A stretch of DNA of 64,000 nt from Tuctoria greenei. Lineage: Eukaryota; Streptophyta; Magnoliopsida; Poales; Poaceae. Position numbers and translations under genes: made by a program. The notes under the pieces were generated by a model. It searched no databases. It was not told where the DNA came from and saw nothing but the letters and a program-made list of their open reading frames with translations. The stretch lies in contig JAYESD010000009.1 of NCBI GenBank assembly GCA_036927565.1, forward strand, positions 149,752,929 to 149,816,928, read 5' to 3'. This document shows, piece after piece, positions 10,686 through 22,467 of this stretch. How positions within the stretch are numbered: the first letter of the stretch is position 1; every line of letters begins with the position of its first letter.

Positions 10686-13600
10686 ATGCCTCTCATGGCC
10701 GTCGCCTCCCCGCACTTCCCTTTCCACTCCACTTCCACCACCTCCACGCGCCATCTTCGCCGTGCTACCACCGCCACTGCCGCAGCTTCATCCTCTTCCG
10801 GTGATTTCGATTATCCCCTCGCCGACCCCTCCGTACGCTGGCCCAACCTCAGCTTCCCGCACCTCCCAGCGCCGCGCTTCCCCGCCACCGTCACCACTGC
10901 CCCGCCTCCGGCACCGGTCAGGCCGCCCCAGGGCGAGAAGGAGGAGTGCCCCGCGGAAGCCACCACCGCCGCTTCCACCTCGGCCGTCGAGCCGCTGGAC
11001 GCGCGGGCCCACCGCGCGCGGGTGAAGAAGCTGAGCAAGCTCGCGCTGCGGCGGGCGCGGGACTGGCGCGCGCGCGTGGCGGGGCTGGCCGAGGCCGTCC
11101 TGACGCTGCCCCCCGGCGCGCCCGTCGACGACGTGCTCGAGGTCGCGCGGGCCGTGCCCGACGAGGTCGCGCTCGTCGTGCGCGCCGTCGGGGACAGCTC
11201 CTGGCGGCGCGCCCTGGACGCCTTCGAGTGGCTCGCGCGGAGCGGCGCCCCGGCGCCCCGCGCCGTCGCTGTCGTCCTCGGCGTCCTCGGCCGCGCGCGC
11301 CAGGATGCGGTCGCGGAGGAGGTCTTCGTCCGCTTCGCGGGGGAGGGCGCCACCGTCCAGGTGTTCAACGCCATGATGGGCGTCTACGCGCGCTCCGGCC
11401 GATTCGATGACGTTCGGCAGCTGCTTGACGCAATGCGTGACCGGGGCGTCGAGCCTGACCTCGTGAGCTTCAACACTCTCATCAATGCAGTGGCCAAGTC
11501 TGGGTGTTTGGCAGCCGGTGTCGCCCTTGACCTCCTACTTGAGGTCCGGCAAGCTGGGCTCAGGCCGGATGTTATCACATACAACACGCTCATCAGTGCC
11601 TGCTCACAGAGCTCTAATGTGGATGATGCTGTGACAGTTTTTGAGGACATGATAGCTTCAGACTGTCGGCCAGATCTGTGGACGTACAATGCAATGGTGT
11701 CGGTGCATGGCCGGTGTGGGAATGTGCAGGAGGCTGAGCGGATTTTTGGGGAGCTGGTGGAGAAGGGTTTTAAGCCGGATGCCGTCAGTTACAATTCTCT
11801 TCTTTATGCTTATGCAAAGGAAGGGGATGCTGAGAATGTTGAGCACGTGTGCGAGGAATTAGTGAAGGCTGGGTTCACAAAGAATGAGATTACTTACAAT
11901 ACAATGATTCATATGTATGGGAAGATGGGAAGGCTTGACTTAGCGATTGGTCTGTATGATGAGATGAGGGCTATGCGTTGTACTCCAGATACCGTGACCT
12001 ATACCGTCTTGATTGATTCCTTGGGGAAGGTGGATAGGATTGCTGAGGCAGGGAAGGTGCTCGAGGAGATGGTGGATGCTGGATTGAAGCCAACTTTGGT
12101 TACTTTCAGTGCTTTGCTATGTGCATATGCCAAAGGCGGGAGACAGACAGAGGCGGAAGAGACATTTGATAGTATGGTCGCATCAGGTGTCAAACCTGAT
12201 CGTTTAGCATATTTGGTTATGCTGGACATCTTTGCAAGGTCTGGTGAGACAAAAAAGTTGATGGATTTGTATCGAACAATGATGAAGGATAGTTACAAGC
12301 CAGATGATGGCCTGTATCAGGTTTTGCTTGCTGCACTTGCAAAGGGAGATGAGGGCAAGGAGATTGAAGAAGTTATTCATGACATGGAACTAGTTTGCCA
12401 AATGAGTCCACAAATAATATCTACAATACTCATGAAGGCCGGGTGCATTTACCAGGGCTCAAAGCTGTTAAAGAAGGCATGTATCCAGGGATACGAGCCT
12501 GATTGTAAGAGCTTAGTGGCCATTACAGATGCATACATAACAATGGGAAAGCACAAAGAAGGTTTCTCATTGCTTGAATGCATCAGGGAGCATGCCACCA
12601 GCGCCCATGATGTGGTATCTGAATGTTCCATCATGCTTCTATGCAAAGAACAGAGTATTGCAGCCTTTGAAAAATACAGTAAAATGCAATTGCTAAAATA
12701 CGGATCTTTTAGTCAAGAGTCTAACTTGTATGAGTACTTGATTACAAGCCTGGAGGAAGCTGGATTCTCTCCTGAAGCTTGTCAGGTGTTCTCTGACATG
12801 CAGCTCATTGGCATAAAAGCTTCCAGAAAGATTTTTGAGAGTGTAATTTCTGCATACTGTAAATTGGGATTTCCGGAGACAGCACATATATTGATGAATG
12901 ATGCTTTGGAATCTGGTGTTTCGCTAAACATTCTTTCTTCTAGAGTAATTATAATTGAGGCATATGGGAAGATGAAACTCTGGCAGAAAGCAGAAAGCTT
13001 TGTGAAAGGGCTGAGGCAACCATCAGGTATTGACAGAAGGATTTGGAATGCTTTGATATTTGCATATGCAGAGAGCGGACTTTATGAGCAAGCAAGGGCA
13101 GTCTTTGACAATATGATGAAAACAGGTCCTCTACCAACTGTTGAGTCGGTCAATGGAATGATGAGGGCATTGATTATTGATGGCAGATTGGATGAGTTGT
13201 ATGTGGTTGTACAGGAGCTCCAAGATATGGACTTCAAGATAAGCAAAAGTACTGTACTCCTTATGCTTGATGCTTTTGCAAAAACTGGGGATGTGTTTGA
13301 GGTTATGAAAATATACAATGGAATGAAGGCAGCAGGATACTTGCCAAGTATGCATCTCTACAGAAGTATGATTTCCTTGCTATGCCATCATAACAGATTC
13401 AGGGATGCTGAGTTGATGGTTACAGAGATGGAGGGTGCAGGACTTACTCCAGATCTTGTCATACTTAATGCTCTTCTTATGATGTACACTGTGGCTGGGA
13501 ACTTCGATAGGACAGAACAAGTATATCGTAGTATTCTGGAAGGTGGCTTAGAGCCTGATGAAGATACATATAATGCACTGATAGTCATGTTCTGTAGAAG

Positions 13601-16600
13601 CTTCAGGCCAGAAGAGGGTTTTACACTTTTGAGTGAAATGGGTAAACGAGGTATTACACCCAGGTTGCAATCTTACAAAAGTTTGCTTGCTGCATCTGGG
13701 AAAGCGAAACTTGATGAGAAAGCTGACCAGCTTTTTCAAGAAATGCGATCGAATGGTTGTCAACTAAATAGATCTATATATCACATGATGATGAAAATAT
13801 ACAGGAATGCTGGCAACTATTCCAAAGCTGAGGACTTGCTAGCAATAATGAAAGAGGATGGTATCGAACCAACAATTTCCACGATGCATATCCTAATGAC
13901 TTCTTATGGGTCCACTGGGCACCCACGCGAAGCTGAGAGTGTACTGAACAGCTTAAAATCCTCAAATATGGAAGTCAGTACTTTACCATACAGTGCTGTC
14001 TTTGATGCTTACTTGAAAAATGGTGACTACAAACTTGGGATCACAAAGCTGCTGGAAATGAAAAGAGATGGTGTAGAACCAGATCATCAAGTTTGGACAT
14101 GTTTTATAAGGGCTGCTAGTTTGTGTGAGCAAACTGATGATGCAATTCTTCTTCTTAATTCGTTACAAGATTGTGGATTTGACCTTCCCCTGAGGTTGAT
14201 ACTGTACTTAAATACTTTGATGAGACATGTTTCGTATGCTATATTTTTTTTCCCTTCATTCATCTTGAGGTCTTTGGCTGTTAATTCCTTTACATCTTTT
14301 GCAGGCTATTGACTGAGAGGACAGAACATTTGCTAACTGAGGTTGATGATTTTCTGGAAGAGCTTAAGGCGCTAGAAGCTTTAGCTGCGTTGAACTTTGT
14401 AAATGCACTAGAAGATCTGTTGTGGGCATTTGAGCGTCGAGCAACGGCTTCATGGATTTTCCAATTGGCAGTAAAAAGAAGCATATACAATGATAATATC
14501 TTTCGGTATCTACTGGAATCTCTTACACTATACCCCCTCCGCCCTCAAATGTTTGACGTCTGGAGAACTAATTTTAGTTCTTACATTTCATTTGAAATTT
14601 TGCACGATTCTGTGGGTTTGGATATACATTCTATATGCATATACCAAATTCTCTGACTAGATTAGGTATTCACAAAATGGTAGTTTAGATTCAGGGCTCA
14701 GATAGACATAATGTTTTTTGAGGGAACATAACTGTTATCTTTAAGAGATATAATTGCATACAATGTGTATAAGTACCTCAAAAAAATGTTGGTTCAACAA
14801 AGTACAAGACAACCCTTTTCAAAAAAAAGGTACAAGACAAGCCGCACTGTAGTGATGTTTTCAAACTTTGAATCATTCGCAATATGTTCTTAAAATTTCA
14901 TATTAGACATTTTAGAACTGATTTAAAATATTGTTGAACAAAATGCTTGTTCATCATGAAGTTTTGTCCTGTCTCCAGCACCCTAACTCTAATACGCTAT
15001 AGCAACTATACTTTCGTCTAAAAGAATCTGCCAAGAGTTGCAACATTTTTTTTTTCTGTGGGTTGAGGCATCTGAATAAGTAGCAGTTCTTTATTTTTTT
15101 TTATTTGTTCCACTTTGCATTTCAATAACTTGTTTCACATTTTGTCACATATTCGGCAATGGTTAGAACTAGAACTTACATATAATTGTATGCCCTTATG
15201 GGTTGAATAATCTTGTGATTTTTGTCTGGGTAAGTAAGCTCCAAGTGGTAATATTAAATTAGCGGTTTCTCAATTTGTTAAGTCTCTCTTTTTTGAATGG
15301 CTCAGTGTGGTGGAAAAGGACTGGGGAGCTGACTTCCGAAAGTTATCTGCTGGGGCTGCACTTGTTGGACTTACGTTGTGGCTGGATCACATGCAAGTAA
15401 GTGCTGGTGCTCTATTAGTTTTAACCTAAACATGTTTTTTTAATACTTTAGCTATGAAATATGTTCACCAGATTTAGTGCAATAAGAGTTTAATGGCAAC
15501 AGCTAATAACAAAAAAAATGAGTACTTATCTTAATAAACTTGATACTTCTTGGTGTCCAAGAATCAGTGACTTTCATTTTTTTGATGATTTAGATGTCCC
15601 AAATTATTATGAAGACAGGTTGGTAATTCATACAATAATATCCCATGAGATGTAAGTGTTAAGCTACTATGCGACATGCGCTGACCGGTTGCCCTCAAAA
15701 GTTTAAGCTGATGGGAAAGGGTAGACAATTCACTTATACACTCTAACACTCCCCCTCACGTGAGGCTCTCTCGGGCCTGAAACATGGAAATAGGAGTGGA
15801 CTTGCATCCGTTAGGATTCGAACTCGAGACCTCTGTCTCTAATACCATGTTAAGCTACTATGCGCTGACCAATTGCTCTCAAAAGCTTAATCTTTTGGGT
15901 GCAACTGGTCAACGCATAGTAGCTTAATATGGTATCAGAGTCAGAAGTCTCGAGTTTGAATCTTCGCAGACGCAAGTCCTGTTAAACTACTATGCGCTAA
16001 CCAGTTGCACTCAAAAGCTTAAGCTGATGGGAAAGGGTAGACAATTCACTTATGCACTCCAACACTCCCCCTCACGTGAGACTCTCTCAGGTCTCTAATG
16101 TGGAAAATAGGAGTGAATTTGCGTTCGCCAGAATTCGAACTGGAAACCTCTGATTCTGATACCATGCAACAAGGGATAATGTTCTCCTCAATCCATTGAT
16201 AATGCCAAAGAGTTACATATATAGCGGAATGAGCTAGGGTTAGAGAGAACCCTCCTAGCTAATGACCAAACTACCCTTGACACACACACAGACTCTAACA
16301 GTAAGAGGTTGTACAATACTAGTCTACCCACCTTTGCTTGACATTTTGTAAAATTGTTTAAATTGTGCTACGATAGATTTCAGATGGCAATACGGTGCAA
16401 TGTTTATCTTTCTCATTTCCCCCCGTGTATCATGTTATGCGCTGCCAATTAATGCCAACCTAATCCGTAAAAAATTAAGAGAAATTAGTTGCAATATAGT
16501 TGTGAGCTTAACCCAATTCCCATAGGATATTTAGTCTTCTGTTTGATTGTTTCAGTTATTAGTCACTTATACTCTTTCATTTGTTTAATTAACATGCCAC

Positions 16601-17162
16601 CTGACCTACTCTACTCGTAATGCAGGATGCTTCACTCCAAGGTTCACCAGAATCACCAAAATCAATTGTTCTGGTCACAGGGGATGGGGAATATAACAGG
16701 GTATCGTTGCACAAAACTATTAGAGCTTACCTTTTGGAAATGGGCTCCCCGTTCTTGCCATCTAAAACCCGGTCAGGTCGCTTCGTAGTAAAATCTTACT
16801 CTCTTAAGATGTGGCTGAAAGATTCTCCCTTTTGCATGAACCTTGAGCTGAAAGATGCCCCAACTCTTCCTAAATTAAACAAAATGAAGCTCACTGAAGG
16901 ATATTTCATGAGAGCTGGCCTTGTACCTGCATTTAAAGATATCCATGAGCAACTTGGGGAAGTATGGCCGAAGAAATTCTCCAGATTAGCGCTGTTATCA
17001 GAAGAAAGTAGAAATGAAGTTATTAAAGCTGACATGAAAGGACGAAAAGAAAAACTGGAGAGAATGAAAAAGAAGTGTATTGTCATGCCTAGAAAATCTA
17101 AAAAACGGCCACAGAGAGCCAGATTTGTTAGGGAACAAAGCACACAAGCAATGTCAAAGTAG
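10686..17162 (+). CDS. EMB1270: PPR-SMR-like protein, EMB1270 type (4 exons)
   Basis: Exons are 10686-14194, 14305-14505, 15306-15396 and 16626-17162. All introns are GT-AG and phases join cleanly (3509, 201, 91 and 537 nt) to give 1445 residues, close to Arabidopsis EMB1270. The Ser/Thr/Ala-rich N-terminus looks like a plastid transit peptide. About twenty PPR motifs run from residue 223 to about 1160 (for example TYNTLISACSQSSNVDDAV). The C-terminus is the EMB1270-type SMR-like region, with WLDHMQ near 1262 and TGDGE at 1285-1289, but without a clear LDLHG. The family acts in chloroplast group II intron splicing and is embryo-essential in Arabidopsis. A second in-frame Met, three codons downstream in better context (10695), could be the start. 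The unspliced frame runs on to 14312, but the GT donor at 14195 restores homology. Intron 3 carries miniature LTR elements. Confidence 0.92.
14195..14304 (+). other. Intron 1 of the PPR gene
   Basis: A 110-bp GT-AG intron in phase 2. Without splicing, the reading frame continues into intron sequence rich in Phe and Ser codons and stops at 14312. With splicing, an Arg codon is formed across the junction and the conserved RLLTERTE segment follows. Confidence 0.88.
14506..15305 (+). other. Intron 2 of the PPR gene
   Basis: An 800-bp GT-AG intron with donor G|GTATCT and acceptor CTCAG|T. It joins in phase 2 to give the VEKDWGADF segment. It is AT-rich with short poly-A and poly-T tracts. The first 40 bases (from about 14530) resemble a Stowaway end (CCCCCTCCG...CAAATGTTTGACGT), but no matching far end was found. 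Confidence 0.85.
15657..16300 (-). mobile_element. Cluster of miniature LTR (TRIM-like) elements in PPR intron 3
   Basis: On the minus strand the parts of small LTR elements recur. There are short TG...CA LTRs (15657-15748 and 15980-16064, plus a truncated one from 15848) and polypurine tracts GGGGGAG next to them (15749-15755, 16065-16071). Methionine-tRNA-type primer sites TGGTAT(C/T)AGA end at 15847 and 16164. A different 136-bp LTR with a TATA-like motif (16165-16300) abuts the second primer site. A plus-oriented LTR fragment with its own TGGTATCAGAG follows at 15891-15935, so the cluster contains an inverted, fold-back section. There is no coding capacity. The structure fits TRIM/SMART elements of grasses. 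Confidence 0.65.
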
Positions 17163-19245
17163 CCACTGCCTATTATTGATTTGTTCCTTTAAGTGGCGTT
17201 CAGCAGCTGGCCAGCTACATGATACTTTTTTTGAGGGAATGAAAAAGGAGCAGTGACATCACTGCCGATTTTCATCAGTCACAATGATCCAATGATGGGA
17301 TGCAATTTCTTCAGGGTCTATTGATCACAACCAAATTGTAAAAGCGTATTGGTAAATTGGTTCTTCTGTCGTATCTTTGCGGTTTTTTTTACGAATTCAA
17401 GTTTTTTAATAGTACAGTTGTATTTCAATTGTACATTGCAGAGATGAGCAAATGGGAGTATTACATATTTCTCTCATCACTACATCACCGGGGGAAGCCA
17501 AATGTAAACCATGAACATCATCGGATGAATCCAAAGAAAATGAATGTTGTGTTCACCTGATGCATAAAGTAAGCTCTTTCAACTGTAAAGGATAGTTACA
17601 CTAATTTGGAATATCGAATTTTCTTCAGTGCATCAGTGTAGACTGTTAGGACGCTTAATCACAAAGGCTACTGTGCAAACTAACATTAATATTGCTATAA
17701 TACTGTATGGTCTGACATATCATTCTGGAATTTTACGTACAGCTGGTATTCTAGTCTATTATTGTCCGAAGTATATGTCTAGCTTCTCGACAGTGTGGTG
17801 ATCAATGCTAGCCTTAAGGGGAGACCGCTCGGATTATAATCATACTTTCTTATATGTTGCACTAGCCTTGTCGGAGCATGAGAAGCATCATGCATTGTTC
17901 CACAAATAAATAGGAAAGTTTCTTAAGGGGAAAATTAGGTAGGATAGCTCTCTCACTTCATGACAAATGAGGTTCTTTTCAGGCAAAAAATGAGGATCTT
18001 TTCTATATCTTTTGTTAGCATTGGGTGCGTGTTTTATTTTCCATCGTTCGGGGTAGGGCAGCACGTGTTGTTTCTGGCTTTTGTACTAAAAATATGCTTT
18101 AGTTTTGGCATTTCTTATCAAGTATTGCTAAATGTCAATCATACATAGTAGCATTTTCGGTGTAAAATTCTGATAATTTAGATTAGTCCTCCATTATTCT
18201 TAATGTAGACTGGAGAGCGCAAGAGGAAAATACTTGGCTGGTGGTACCGCCTTCACAAAATTGCTCATAAGGAGCAGTGATGCATATGAAGCTGACGCAG
18301 AGGTTTTTTTTTTCAGGAACAATTGCTCCATAGGCGGTTGAAACTTGACGCATAAAACAGTTTGTCTTCCGTACAGGAATCCCAAATTTATTTTACACCT
18401 TGTGCAGATGGCTTCAAATGTGGTGACTGCAGCAAGAACTGTGGAACACTATTGCCACGGCCCGAACAGCACAGTTCGCAATAGGCCAAGCACTTTACTG
18501 TTGGAACCTCTTGAATCCCTGATGGTTCTCTAGCAGTCACAGTCGGAAATTCATTTGCTCCTTCGCAGAAAACCCTTCAATAACTCTGCAACCTGGAACC
18601 AGGAGACTATAGTCTTCATCAAGTTCTGACTGAAGTTACAAATGTTTTCAGACTTCATCCATCTCATCCCGTTATGCCTCAGGATGTATACCTTGTGCAG
18701 CACTCTTAAGTTCCCATGTTTATTGTTGGCGTTTGTTTCCTCCATTATTTAGCCATTTGAATTGCATATTGCAGATGAGCAAAAAAATTAAATATAAAGA
18801 AACTGAGAATAACGCATGTTGTGTCATAATATGGCCCTGCGGAGCAATTTAAGTTTTCTGGTTTAATATACGGTTTCTCGAGGATTTAGTGGTATCTCAA
18901 TCTGAGGCTCAGGAAAATGAATTGGTCGACCAATTGAAAACCTGGTCATGCGAATGCGATTTGGATTGTTGCCCTATTAATGGGAAATCAACATTACCCC
19001 AGGTTATAATTAATATGTAAAAAAATCATTTCAAAAAATAAAAGTACAAACATATATCTTTTTCAGGTGCATTACCGTGATCACGTCAAGATATCCCATA
19101 AAGTACCAAGGATAAAAATTATTTACAACTGAATGTAGGCAGCAACTCAGCTATTTCAAAAGTGCACAGGTGCTGATAATGAGAAGAGGGTTATACAAAA
19201 TTGTGAATAAAAACGACAAGCGAAGTTGTCACAAGGAGCTATGGC
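17163..19245. other. Intergenic region between convergent genes
   Basis: It contains the 3' untranslated regions and terminators of the PPR gene (from the left) and the GET1-like gene (from the right). No further exon, RNA gene or element end could be supported. A short open stretch at about 18210-18284, preceded by a possible acceptor AG, ends after about 23 codons. It was not linked to any family. Confidence 0.5.
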
Positions 19246-21768
19246 CTATGGGTGGAGAAATACGGGCGCAAGTTTCTCGCTCAGCAGCTTGCTAACACGA
19301 GACGTCAAAAATAGCCATGGGAGAATTCCAACCTGCACAAAGCAAAATGAGATGTAACTTTTTTTTTCTCTACCGCAGAAATATGGGCATTAATATTGGT
19401 AATGTTGCTCGAATTGAGACCGAAATTTTCAAGCTGGTCTGTAAAAGAGAAGTAGGGCCCGTGTTCTGTTCTTGGGGCTACCGCTGGAGATGCTATAAGA
19501 GGATGATACCTACCAGAACACGGCCTGTAGCAGCATGTACACCTCTCCAGGAAAACATTCTCCCTGTGAAACATTTAAAACCAGGAATTTCGAGGTAAGT
19601 CTAAGGGCATGTTTGGATCAAAGGAAATTTAAAGGAATTTTGAAGGAATTCATTCCTAAGGAAATTTTCCTACACATGTTATTTGGAATGGAGGAATGAT
19701 AAATTCCTTTCCTATGGCAAGGTTACAAAATGAAGGAAACAAAACATGAGGTTTGAGCTAAGGAAAACTTTCCTTTGTTTGTTCACCATGTTGGCTGTCA
19801 CGGAGTTAGTACATAAGAACATTTTTAGTGTACTATGAACACTAAATTAACTAAGGCAATAAAATGCATAGTCATTTTGAAAAGGAAGTGAATAATTAAA
19901 GAAGTAAATGATTATAAAATTGCTTTAAGTGTCTTAAATAATGATAATATGACTGTTAAACCTTTTTAATTAATTGTAATATTTTTTCATATATTTTACA
20001 TTCCTGCATTCCAAACACATCTAATTCACCATTCCTGTATTCTTATTCCTGAGGTCTAGACACTTTTCCGATTCCCGTGTTTTGCTTATTCCTACATTTT
20101 TTCCTATTCCTCTATTTTACAATCCTTCAATCCAAATAGGGCCTAACAGTAAAGTATGCCAAACGACCAGGGAATCAATCAGAAAAGAAGATGAAAGCAA
20201 CATTTTATTTCCAAAACCCAGACGAAGCAAGAACAAAACCATTTAAGTCGTTAATCGGAAAGAGAAATATACCAAAATTGTTACATAAAGACAGAAGTAC
20301 AACCTAAAATAAAATTCACCGCCCTGATCTGGGATTACACCTGCATCGCCAAATGCCCTAACTTTTCTTCATGAAAAGGTAAGCCTTTCTCCCAGAAAAC
20401 ATTAGACATGTATATGAATACTGATAGGCATATTCATGAAAATGCCCTCAGCATATTCTCCTAGTGCTGAAGGCATATTTCTTGTTTGGATATAAGAGAT
20501 TTATCCAATAGAGCCAACATCGTATAAATTTAGAGATCACGTTTCTCTAGCAGATTAGGAGACTAATATAATGAAGTGAACTAACATCAGCAATCATGCA
20601 GCTCAGAAGGCTTGGAGACAAACGGCTAACTGATAAATGGCATCAACATACCAAATGGCTGCAGAAGATGCTTGGGAACAGTGGCTACCGGAGTACTCCA
20701 AAACCACAATATGAAAACGCCATAAATTACAACCTAGCATGTAAATTTTGATTAGACACTCATGATACAGTAAGTACATATAACGAAATAGGCAAACACT
20801 AGAGAACAAAAACTACGTGAGTCAGGATGCACCTTGGTGATCAACAGAACTCTTCCGTACCGATCATATAAAGACTGCTTTCCTTTAATGCTCAGGTCTT
20901 GTACTGTAGAAAAGACAAAAGAAGAGATATTATGGATTTGTAGATTGCAAGTCCGGTTATGCAGTAACTATTACCATGGAGGCAAGAAATAAGTTTCTCG
21001 TTGGAATCAACGTCCCTTCAAGACCAGATGGTATTGGAAGAAATATCGCATTTCACAGTGTCATTGCAGGAATAAACAAGAACTGCACCAATCAAGTACG
21101 AAAGTTTGTCACTTTGTAGTTCATTTTTGAACTACAAAGCAACAAACTTTTAAAGACGGAAAGAGTACTATTGAAGCATCTTACAGAATCCGACCCTTAC
21201 TTTTTGCCAGCTCCTTCTCCTTAGCAGCAGCTAGCCTCTTCAGTTTGGCTGCTTGCGCAAATGTTGAGGGACTGAAAACAAAAAACAGAGAAGAAATCAG
21301 AAATTCAGATATAAGAGACAGGAGAAAGGTGTGGAGAACAATTGTATCTACTAAAAAAATCAAAATCGCCAAATCACAGGAATAGTGACAAAAAAAAATC
21401 CTACGTTGACAGTGCGCTAGCCTCCTTGAGAAGTTGCGTGATCTCCGCACGCAGTTTGAGCTGATCACCAGTAACCGCTCCCCTCTGGAACATCAACAGG
21501 TCAGGAAAACACTACTGGAGTAAACATACAGAAAACTGTCCCAATTATGGCTGGTAGCAGATGCAGATCCGATAATCATGGCACCAATAATATTTTTCGT
21601 TAACCATCCATAAACTTCTCATCAATCATATACTGGGATATTTTCTTGAACAAAAAGAAAGAAGGAAAAGACTTTCACGGCGCGGACCTTTCTGGCGAGA
21701 TCGACGATGCTATCTAGCGTCTGCAGAGCGGAGACGATGAGAAAGACGAAGATGGCCGCAATGGACAT
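19246..21768 (-). CDS. GET1: GET1/WRB-like receptor, 173 aa (7 exons)
   Basis: Exons on -: 21768-21688, 21484-21405, 21271-21201, 20903-20833, 20733-20652, 19563-19514 and 19332-19246. All introns are GT-AG, and lengths 81, 80, 71, 71, 82, 50 and 87 keep phase to TAG. The protein has an N-terminal membrane segment (residues 2-15), then a charged coiled coil containing FAQAAKLKRLAAAKEKELAK, the stretch DRYGRVLLITK, a second membrane segment (IYGVFILWFWSTPVA), and a third (VGILPWLFLTSRVSKLL). This is the GET1/WRB topology: the ER-membrane subunit that receives tail-anchored proteins from the GET3 ATPase. Length matches plant GET1. An upstream in-frame Met at 21894 would add 42 basic residues, but the 21768 start fits the family better. 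Intron 5 holds a MITE. Confidence 0.9.
19605..20143. mobile_element. Tourist-like MITE in intron 5 of the GET1-like gene
   Basis: The left end GGGCATGTTTGGATCAAAGG and the reverse-complemented right end GGCCCTATTTGGATTGAAGG form a terminal inverted repeat. TAA flanks both sides (19602-19604, 20144-20146). Length is 539 bp, with no reading frame and many AAGGAAT/ATTCCTT words. It separates exon 6 from exon 5 and accounts for about half of the 1088-bp intron. Confidence 0.8.
21096..21172. mobile_element. Stowaway-like MITE relic / hairpin in GET1 intron 3
   Basis: Positions 21101-21123 and 21128-21150 are inverted repeats of 23 bases with two adjacent mismatches, separated by a TTTT loop. The outer part on the minus strand (TACTCTTTCCGTCTTTAAAA) resembles the CTCCCTCCGTC terminus of Stowaway elements. 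The other terminus is lost. Confidence 0.55.
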
Positions 21769-22089
21769 GGTCGCCGGCGCGGCCGCGCGGTGCAGTGGTG
21801 GTTGATTGGTCCGGTCCAATGGTCGCCGTCTGCTCTCCTCTCCTCTCCTCTGTTTGTGGCTAGAGCCCGACAGACCCAGGTCTCTTGTGCACATCTGCGT
21901 AAATCGTGACTTAGCCTGGTCGAATATTTACGGCTGAAGTGAATCCGATGTGATAGTTAACTGACTCCTGAGCAGAAGCATGTTGTTCAAGTTGATATGG
22001 CATAAGAATCAGCATCAAGAAGCTATACTTTCCAATAAATTAATACTGTATTTAGACAAACTATATTGTATACTCTTTATTAAACTTTG

Positions 22090-22165
22090 AGGCGGAACAT
22101 AGTAGGTTAACATTATATCAGATCCGAATGTATTGAGTTTAAATCTTTACGGACACAATTTATTA
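22090..22165 (+). repeat. Degenerate TRIM internal fragment
   Basis: The stretch reads like a worn copy of the primer-site and internal part of the TRIM in PPR intron 3: ATAGTAGGTTAACAT, then TATCAGA, then GAGTTTAAATCTTTACGGAC, matching 15923-15972 with many changes. No LTR pair was found. The assignment is weak. Confidence 0.35.
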
Positions 22166-22289
22166 AAAGATAAAATAAAATTACAGTCAACTTCAGTTTT
22201 CAAAAAAATACAGTCAACTCCAATTCCACTAGAGTGGGCATAAATCCAAAAATCGAAAAAACCTGGACAATTAAGAAATCGAAAAGCCC

Positions 22290-22467
22290 TGTAGAGTGAT
22301 ATCAATCACCACAAAACCGAATACAGCAAGTCTGGATACATAAATAGCTGGCCAGAGGCTCGGCGGCACAACGAATGATCCTACAATCCAGGAGATCGTG
22401 AGATCGTGCAGGCCAACGTGCAAGTTATCTGGTTGACTAACATGCAAGTAATAACGGAGTGCTAATA
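22290..22467 (-). repeat. Candidate 3' LTR of the copia relic, 178 bp
   Basis: On - it runs from TATTAGCACTCC (TG start mutated to TA) just after the purine-rich tract GTGGAGGGG to CACTCTACA at 22290, with a TATA-like TATTTATG inside. The boundaries are inferred. There is no second LTR in the window to compare. Confidence 0.5.

Noticed and set aside
10946..11410. 154-codon frame on + and 187-codon frame on - within PPR exon 1
   Set aside because: These are shadow frames of the very GC-rich 5' end of the PPR gene.
14195..14312. PPR reading through to the stop at 14312 as its C-terminus
   Set aside because: The codons are intron-like. Splicing at 14195/14305 restores the conserved sequence and leads to the SMR-like region.
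15891..15975. tRNA-like stretch with a GAGTTTGAATC B-box look-alike
   Set aside because: There is no cloverleaf. The context is TRIM LTR plus a primer site.
16620..17162. Stand-alone 180-residue gene starting at 16620
   Set aside because: It is the last exon of the PPR gene. The ATG lies in the intron at the acceptor and the phase joins exon 3.
18200..18540. Possible extra gene or alternative last exon in the intergenic region
   Set aside because: Only short frames, and no splice partner or family resemblance that could be defended.
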